NCBI GenBank assembly: GCA_041623475.1
Contig: JBFJWU010000066.1
Coordinates: forward strand, 1 to 12,265
Length of the DNA stretch: 12,265 nt
Direction: 5' to 3'
Source: JBFJWU01 sp041623475 [NCBI: bacterium]
GTDB lineage: Bacteria > J088
Every line of letters starts with the position of its first letter. Within the stretch, counting starts at the first letter, position 1. Both the position numbers and the translations under genes were made by a program. Of the stretch, positions 8,419 to 12,265 are shown piece after piece. A model generated the notes under the pieces. That model saw only the letters and a list, made by a program, of their open reading frames with translations. It was not told the DNA's origin and made no database searches.

Positions 8419-9214
8419 TGCATCGGTGGCCCAGTCGGGGCCGGATCATGACCCGGCCATGCCGCTGGTGGACCACTTGGGGGAACTGCGCCATCGCCTG
8501 ATGATGTCCGTAGGGGCAATCCTTGCAGGGTTCGTAATCTGCTACAGCTACGCCGAGCCCCTGTTCAATACGTTGCTTGCGCCCCTTCAGGAAATCCTGC
8601 CAACCAAGGGTGGCAACCTCATATTTACCGGGCTGACAGAACCTTTTCTTGTGTACCTGAAAACCGGGCTTCTGGGTGGCGTAATCCTGGCTATGCCCGT
8701 CATTTTCCTGCAGATCTGGCTGTTTGTTCGCCCGGCATTTCGCGGTCGCGAGGAAAAGTATACAACGGCGTTCGTGTTCTTCGGCAGCTTCCTGTTCGTG
8801 GTTGGAGCGGCGTTTGGTTACTTCCTTGTGTTTCCGTTTGGGTTCCGTTTCCTGATCCAGTTTGCCGATCCGGAGTTCCTGCCCTACCTGACCATTCGTG
8901 AATATTTTTCCCTGACAACCAAGATGCTGTTTGCGTTCGGATTGATGTTCGAAACTCCGCTGGTCCTGGTTTTCCTGGCCCGGCTGGGTGCGATTGATGC
9001 CGCATGGCTGCGCCGGAATCGCCGCTACGCCATTGTCGTAATCTTTGTTGTCGGGGCGATCCTGACCCCGCCGGACGTCGTCACCCAATTGATGCTGGCG
9101 GCTCCGTTAATGCTGTTGTACGAGCTGAGTATCGCGCTGGTGGTAATCATGGGCCGACCTCGCCCGGACACTGTCCCGTCAGAGGACCTTGCGGCAGGCA
9201 GCGATGCCCGGTAA
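8408..9214 (+). CDS. tatC: Sec-independent (twin-arginine) translocase subunit TatC
   Basis: A 268-residue polytopic inner-membrane protein with six hydrophobic helices. Family signatures are PLVDHLGELRHRL (19-31) before TM1, LTEPFLVYLK (76-85) in the first periplasmic region, FGLMFETPL with the membrane Glu at 182, and LTPPDVVTQ (219-227) before the last helices. These correspond to the E. coli segments HLIELRKRL, GVSFEVPV and LTPPDVFSQ. TatC is the core of the receptor complex and binds the twin-arginine signal peptide at its cytoplasmic face. The ATG at 8408 lies inside the end of tatB, an 11-base overlap. The length is slightly above that of E. coli TatC (258 residues), with a hydrophilic tail ending SDAR. 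The call is secure. Confidence 0.97.
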   Translation: MKPDASVAQSGPDHDPAMPLVDHLGELRHRLMMSVGAILAGFVICYSYAEPLFNTLLAPLQEILPTKGGNLIFTGLTEPFLVYLKTGLLGGVILAMPVIFLQIWLFVRPAFRGREEKYTTAFVFFGSFLFVVGAAFGYFLVFPFGFRFLIQFADPEFLPYLTIREYFSLTTKMLFAFGLMFETPLVLVFLARLGAIDAAWLRRNRRYAIVVIFVVGAILTPPDVVTQLMLAAPLMLLYELSIALVVIMGRPRPDTVPSEDLAAGSDAR

Positions 9215-9230
9215 CCAGGACGAATCTGTC

Positions 9231-9476
9231 ATGACGTTCCAGACGACGTTTCGAGTCATGATGGCCGACCGGACCCTTTCGGCCGAAAACCTGGGACACG
9301 GGTTGTCGCCGACCCCCGACGGCGTGGAAAGCCCATGTGGACTGTGTATTCGTGTGCCCGCAGCAAACGTCGGGGACGCAACAGAACTGCTGGCCGAAAA
9401 ACGAATTGTGTGGGAACAGATCTACCGGCGCAGTGCCGGCGGCTGGGAATCCTACGAACCGGACGGGGCCGGGTGA
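9231..9476 (+). CDS. Small uncharacterised protein with a CxxC motif
   Basis: An 81-residue soluble protein that I do not recognise. It starts MTFQTTFRVMMADRT and contains CGLC within a Pro- and Gly-containing region, then VGDATELLAEKRIVWEQIYR and a Trp/Tyr-containing end. The two cysteines could bind a metal or be redox-active, but one CxxC alone proves little. The ATG at 9231 has AGGA ten bases upstream. In-frame alternatives are ATG 9204, overlapping tatC by 11 bases exactly as tatC overlaps tatB, and TTG 9189. It follows tatC closely on the same strand and is probably in the same transcript. Its last 25 bases overlap the end of the convergent dCTP deaminase gene. It could be a spurious frame, but the long open frame beside a close gene argues for a real one. 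Confidence 0.55.
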   Translation: MTFQTTFRVMMADRTLSAENLGHGLSPTPDGVESPCGLCIRVPAANVGDATELLAEKRIVWEQIYRRSAGGWESYEPDGAG

Positions 9477-10609
9477 CCCAATAGCCGATCTTCCCAGGAT
9501 TTGAAATGCTTGCCCAGTGCCAGGTCCTGCCCCTGGTACGAGGATCCAATGTCCACCCCATAAAGTTTGTCGGGCTCTTCGGTCAGGTGCTCATAAACCA
9601 GGCGGCCGACAACCTGGCCGTCCTCGATAAAAAACGGTACCTCGTGGGACCGCACTTCCAGCACCGCACGCGAGCCCATCATGTCGCCGGTACCGTATCC
9701 AAATCCAGGATCAAAAAAGCCGGCGTAATGTACCCGGAATTCGCCAAATGCAGAATCATAAGCCACCATCTCGGCGGCGTAATCTTTGGGAATACGGACC
9801 CGCTCTTTTGAAATCAGGATGTAAAACTCATCCGGGTTCAGGACGATGCTGCCGCTGGCCGGCGAATAGACTGGTTCCCAGAATTCAAGCGGATCGTAAA
9901 AATCAACATTCGCCAGGTCAACGACTTTGGTGTTCTTGTGGCTGCGAAACCCGATCACGTCATGTTCGCCAACACCACCCAGGTCAACGCTGAACCGCAA
10001 CCCGTCCTTGAGGACCGCTTCGGCCGGATTCCCGTCCTTGTCGTATGCGAGGATCTCATCTTCGTCCTGCCGGTACGCATCTTCGTCCATCTTGTTTGAC
10101 TGCCCCCTGAACAGCCGTAGCTGATTCAGGCGATCGCCCTGTCGAACCCGGATGCTGAAGGACAATGGTACGACTTCGACGTACAACGGTCCCGCATACC
10201 CCGCCGGAATCTCCTCGAACTCGACACCGAAATCAGTGATCAGGCGTGTAAATACATCCAGGCGGCCGGTCGAACTTTTGGGATTGGCCCGGCCCGAAAT
10301 ACCATCCGGAAGATTAAGATTTTCCAGCAGGGGAATAATATACACGCAGCCTTTTTCCAGGACTGCCGGATTAGCCATCGAGATCTCGTGCATCAGGATT
10401 TTGTCCAGGCGTTCCTGTACCCGCGCGCCCCGCCCCGGCAGGAAGCTGCCCTGGACACGGTACGCGACAGATCCCAACCGCAGGTCAACGCTGGATGGCT
10501 GGATATTGTCTTCGGGGACCGGAATCGTGCTGACGATCCCTCCCGATTGCACAAGGGAGCGAATTTCCTGTGACGGCAGGACACCGTTTGGCTTTTGTTC
10601 CGTTGACAT
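9452..10609 (-). CDS. dcd: 2'-deoxycytidine 5'-triphosphate deaminase, long two-domain form
   Basis: A 385-residue cytoplasmic enzyme that converts dCTP to dUTP and ammonia, feeding dTMP synthesis. It belongs to the long DCD family, which carries two copies of the dUTPase/Dcd fold. First half: IQPSSVDLRLG (36-46), EKGCVYIIPLLE (85-96), ANPKSSTGRLDVF (108-120), matching the RSSxxR motif of Dcd, then GPLYVEV with E145 at the place of the catalytic Glu. Second half: EFYILISKERVRIP, then AGFFDPGFGYG (296-306) and AVLEVR with E318. Ordinary bacterial Dcd is about 190 residues, so this is close to double length. The ATG at 10609 is preceded by AGGG at a spacing of about nine. It lies 105 bases downstream of the AI-2E-family gene and has its own promoter. 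Its 3' end overlaps the convergent small gene downstream of tatC. Confidence 0.9.
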   Translation of the reverse strand: MSTEQKPNGVLPSQEIRSLVQSGGIVSTIPVPEDNIQPSSVDLRLGSVAYRVQGSFLPGRGARVQERLDKILMHEISMANPAVLEKGCVYIIPLLENLNLPDGISGRANPKSSTGRLDVFTRLITDFGVEFEEIPAGYAGPLYVEVVPLSFSIRVRQGDRLNQLRLFRGQSNKMDEDAYRQDEDEILAYDKDGNPAEAVLKDGLRFSVDLGGVGEHDVIGFRSHKNTKVVDLANVDFYDPLEFWEPVYSPASGSIVLNPDEFYILISKERVRIPKDYAAEMVAYDSAFGEFRVHYAGFFDPGFGYGTGDMMGSRAVLEVRSHEVPFFIEDGQVVGRLVYEHLTEEPDKLYGVDIGSSYQGQDLALGKHFKSWEDRLLGHPAPSGS

Positions 10610-10653
10610 ACTGTATCGCCCTGGGCTTGGATGACCGATACGATCGATGCAAT

Positions 10654-10686
10654 CCGATTCGGGAATTAATGATGCTAACGATTCGT
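10654..10686 (-). repeat. Pair of 9-base odd palindromes around the dcd -10 box (possible operator)
   Basis: On the + strand, CCGATTCGG (10654-10662) and ACGATTCGT (10678-10686) are each palindromic around a central T and share the core CGATTCG. Their centres are 24 bases apart. One lies in the promoter spacer and the other just beyond the -10 box, positions suited to a repressor. Short palindromes also arise by chance, so this is a weak call. Confidence 0.3.
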
Positions 10687-10700
10687 ACCGGTCACGTCAA
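10672..10700 (-). promoter_or_regulatory. Sigma70-like promoter of dcd
   Basis: Read on the - strand, TTGACG (10700-10695, five of six matches to the -35 consensus) is followed by a 17-base spacer and TAGCAT (10677-10672, four of six matches to the -10 consensus, including the key TA and final T). Transcription would start near 10665, leaving a leader of about 55 bases before the dcd ATG at 10609. It lies in the only gap of any size in this half of the window. Confidence 0.5.
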
Positions 10701-10714
10701 CCCCCGCCCCAGCG

Positions 10715-11770
10715 TCAATCAACCATGTAGCGACCATAGGCGCGGACTGCCAGGACTGTTTCCTGAATAACGACTCGAATAACAGCGAAAAGCGGTACGG
10801 CAATTACCAGGCCAATCAACCCGAATAGTTTTCCTGCAACCAGCAACAACAGGATCACAACCAACGCATGGACATCAACCGCTTTACCGATGACAGCCGG
10901 CCCAATGACAAAATTATCGGTCATCTGGGCAACCAGAACCGACGGTAAGACGCCCGTCAATGCCACCATCGGCACTCCAGATACTGCACAGTACATCGCT
11001 CCGGTTACAAATCCGGCAACCGGTCCGAAATACGGAATCAGATTGGTTACCCCAACGACAGTTCCAATCAAAGCAGCACCCGGAACGCCAAGAAGAACAA
11101 GCATCAGGAATGCCGTCAAGCCTACCAGGAACGCCTCCAGCATCACACCACGCAGGTATGCGCCAACCTGTTGGTCCATCCGGTAAAAGATATTGAGCGC
11201 CATCTCAAAATGTCGATTGGGAATACCGGAAAGAAGCGCCTTTCGCGCTTTGCGCCCATCAGACAGGATAAAAAACAAAAGAATCGGAATCAGCAACCCA
11301 CCCAGGATCATGTTGACAACGGCTCCCGGAATTGCCGGCAGAATTGATGTCCTGACAAAACTTCCGCCCTTGGCGGCAATTGCCGCCAAATCCAAATCAC
11401 CCAGAAAAGGAACACTTTCCTTCAGGGTCAATTCAATTTGGTTAACGTTCGCCCTCAAATCCTCAAACAGCTGCGGACCGCGGGCCTCGGCCAGCGCCCA
11501 CTGATTCTGCAGCCAACCTGGCAACTGGAACCCAACGATCGCCAGCACGCCTAATATCAGGGTAAAAATGATTACGATGGCACCTAACCGTGTGCGACCC
11601 TGGCTTTCCCAGCGGACGACGAATGGCTCAACAACATAATTCATGGCAAACGCGATCAAAACCGGCACCGCGATAACGGGAATCTGCAGCAAGGCATAGA
11701 TGCCCGTCAAGCCACCCAGCACAAGCAGGCCGACGGTCAGCCCCAGCCGGGTTTGTGGTTGCAGCTTCAC
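10715..11770 (-). CDS. AI-2E family (PerM/UPF0118) transporter
   Basis: A 351-residue inner-membrane protein with about eight hydrophobic segments. The family layout is clear: two N-terminal helices with VPVLIAFAMNYVVEPFV, a third helix, and a soluble, mostly helical central part (about residues 90-140). The C-terminal helix bundle contains the signature NLIPYFGP (near 243-250) and the late D-N-F-V-I-G-P segment. Members are linked to export or uptake of small molecules: TqsA affects autoinducer-2 export, and some relatives are ion or proton antiporters. The substrate cannot be inferred here. The start is GTG at 11770, overlapping the stop of the cyclic-nucleotide-binding gene as GTGA, so the two are probably translated together. 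No Shine-Dalgarno sequence stands out. Confidence 0.9.
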   Translation of the reverse strand: MKLQPQTRLGLTVGLLVLGGLTGIYALLQIPVIAVPVLIAFAMNYVVEPFVVRWESQGRTRLGAIVIIFTLILGVLAIVGFQLPGWLQNQWALAEARGPQLFEDLRANVNQIELTLKESVPFLGDLDLAAIAAKGGSFVRTSILPAIPGAVVNMILGGLLIPILLFFILSDGRKARKALLSGIPNRHFEMALNIFYRMDQQVGAYLRGVMLEAFLVGLTAFLMLVLLGVPGAALIGTVVGVTNLIPYFGPVAGFVTGAMYCAVSGVPMVALTGVLPSVLVAQMTDNFVIGPAVIGKAVDVHALVVILLLLVAGKLFGLIGLVIAVPLFAVIRVVIQETVLAVRAYGRYMVD

Positions 11771-12264
11771 TTGCTTTCCTCGACCTCGGATTCCAGCTGT
11801 GACAATTTCAAGTTGGCCTGCTCCAGTGCATGTTTTGCATCCCGCAATTCCGAATTGGTATGTCGCAAGCGTTCCGTTAATACCTCGCTCAGGTTCAGGA
11901 CGATCTTGACCCCCTGGTGCGGGTTTCGCTCAATCAGGTCCATCAAGTCTGGCCGGAAGAACCCCCCCAGCGATGTCTCGTCAGTCGTGACGACCGAGGC
12001 ACTTCGGGCAGCTTCATCGATCAGGCTGAACTCGCCAAAGAAATCACCGGCCTTCAGCCGGACCAGCTCGATTTCCTGTTCCTTGCCGTAATTCAGAACA
12101 ATCCGAACTTCGCCGGAAATAATGATGTACATCCCGCTGCCAGGCTGGCCCTCGTAAAACACGACTTCGTCGCGCCCGTAATTACGGATGTGCATCAACT
12201 CGCGAATCACCCGCAGGTCCTTATCCTGCAGGTCGCGAAAGATAAACACTTCCTTCAGCAGCTC
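11767..12264 (-). CDS. Cyclic nucleotide-binding domain protein with coiled-coil tail (5' end outside window)
   Basis: The frame is open to the right edge, and its first visible residues are ELLKEVFIFRDLQDKDLR, the usual beginning of a cNMP-binding domain. The true start therefore lies beyond the window, and the GTG at 12249 is probably internal. The beta-roll is clear: FYEGQPGSGMYIIISGEVRI, then GDFFGEFSLIDEAARSASVV, a phosphate-binding cassette with both its Glu (GE) and its Arg (RSA), so nucleotide binding looks intact. The end (SELRDAKHALEQANLKLSQL) is a predicted coiled coil. There is no helix-turn-helix after the domain, so this is not a CRP-type transcription factor. It overlaps the AI-2E-family gene by four bases and may regulate or assemble with that protein. 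The ligand (cAMP, cGMP, c-di-GMP or none) cannot be told. Confidence 0.85.
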   Translation of the reverse strand, partial: ELLKEVFIFRDLQDKDLRVIRELMHIRNYGRDEVVFYEGQPGSGMYIIISGEVRIVLNYGKEQEIELVRLKAGDFFGEFSLIDEAARSASVVTTDETSLGGFFRPDLMDLIERNPHQGVKIVLNLSEVLTERLRHTNSELRDAKHALEQANLKLSQLESEVEESK

Positions 12265-12265
12265 G

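Noticed and set aside
8055-8519. A 155-codon N-terminal extension of the pgi reading frame
   Set aside because: It lies antisense to tatB and the start of tatC, has a low-complexity Ser/Pro/Arg-rich translation, and Pgi-like sequence begins only after 8054.
8072-9088. A 338-codon open frame antisense to tatB and tatC
   Set aside because: TatB and TatC are clear on the + strand, and the antisense translation is a charged, repetitive shadow.

Overview
The window looks like chromosomal DNA of a Gram-negative bacterium, probably a member of the Pseudomonadota with moderately high GC. The support is an outer-membrane TonB-dependent receptor, a lipoprotein with a lipobox, Tat translocase genes, and a long two-domain dCTP deaminase of a type I associate mainly with proteobacteria. 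No RNA genes, insertion sequences or CRISPR arrays were seen, and the genus cannot be named from the sequence. Coding density is very high: the longest gap without a gene is 105 bases.

Left part (1-6420, + strand): an incomplete lipoprotein gene of unknown function is followed by three tightly packed genes. They encode a YfiR-like periplasmic protein, a transmembrane methyl-accepting chemotaxis protein (MCP) with a CHASE8-like periplasmic domain, and a TonB-dependent receptor. The yfiR/MCP and MCP/receptor junctions are 4-base stop/start overlaps, and all three genes start with GTG or TTG. In the known YfiBNR system, YfiR restrains the diguanylate cyclase YfiN. Here the partner output is an MCP signalling hairpin. 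The layout suggests a sensory module running from the outer membrane through the periplasm to the cytoplasm, and it is the most interesting part of the window.

Middle (6435-9476): a glucose-6-phosphate isomerase gene on the - strand resembles the isomerase half of transaldolase/isomerase fusion enzymes. It is divergent from tatB-tatC on the + strand, which is followed by a small uncharacterised gene with a CxxC motif. No tatA lies beside tatBC.

Right part (9452-12265, - strand): read in the direction of transcription, this holds an incomplete cyclic-nucleotide-binding protein with a coiled-coil tail, an AI-2E/PerM-family membrane protein overlapping it by 4 bases, and then the dCTP deaminase gene. 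The deaminase gene has its own sigma70-like promoter, with two short palindromes around the -10 box. Its 3' end overlaps that of the small gene downstream of tatC by 25 bases.
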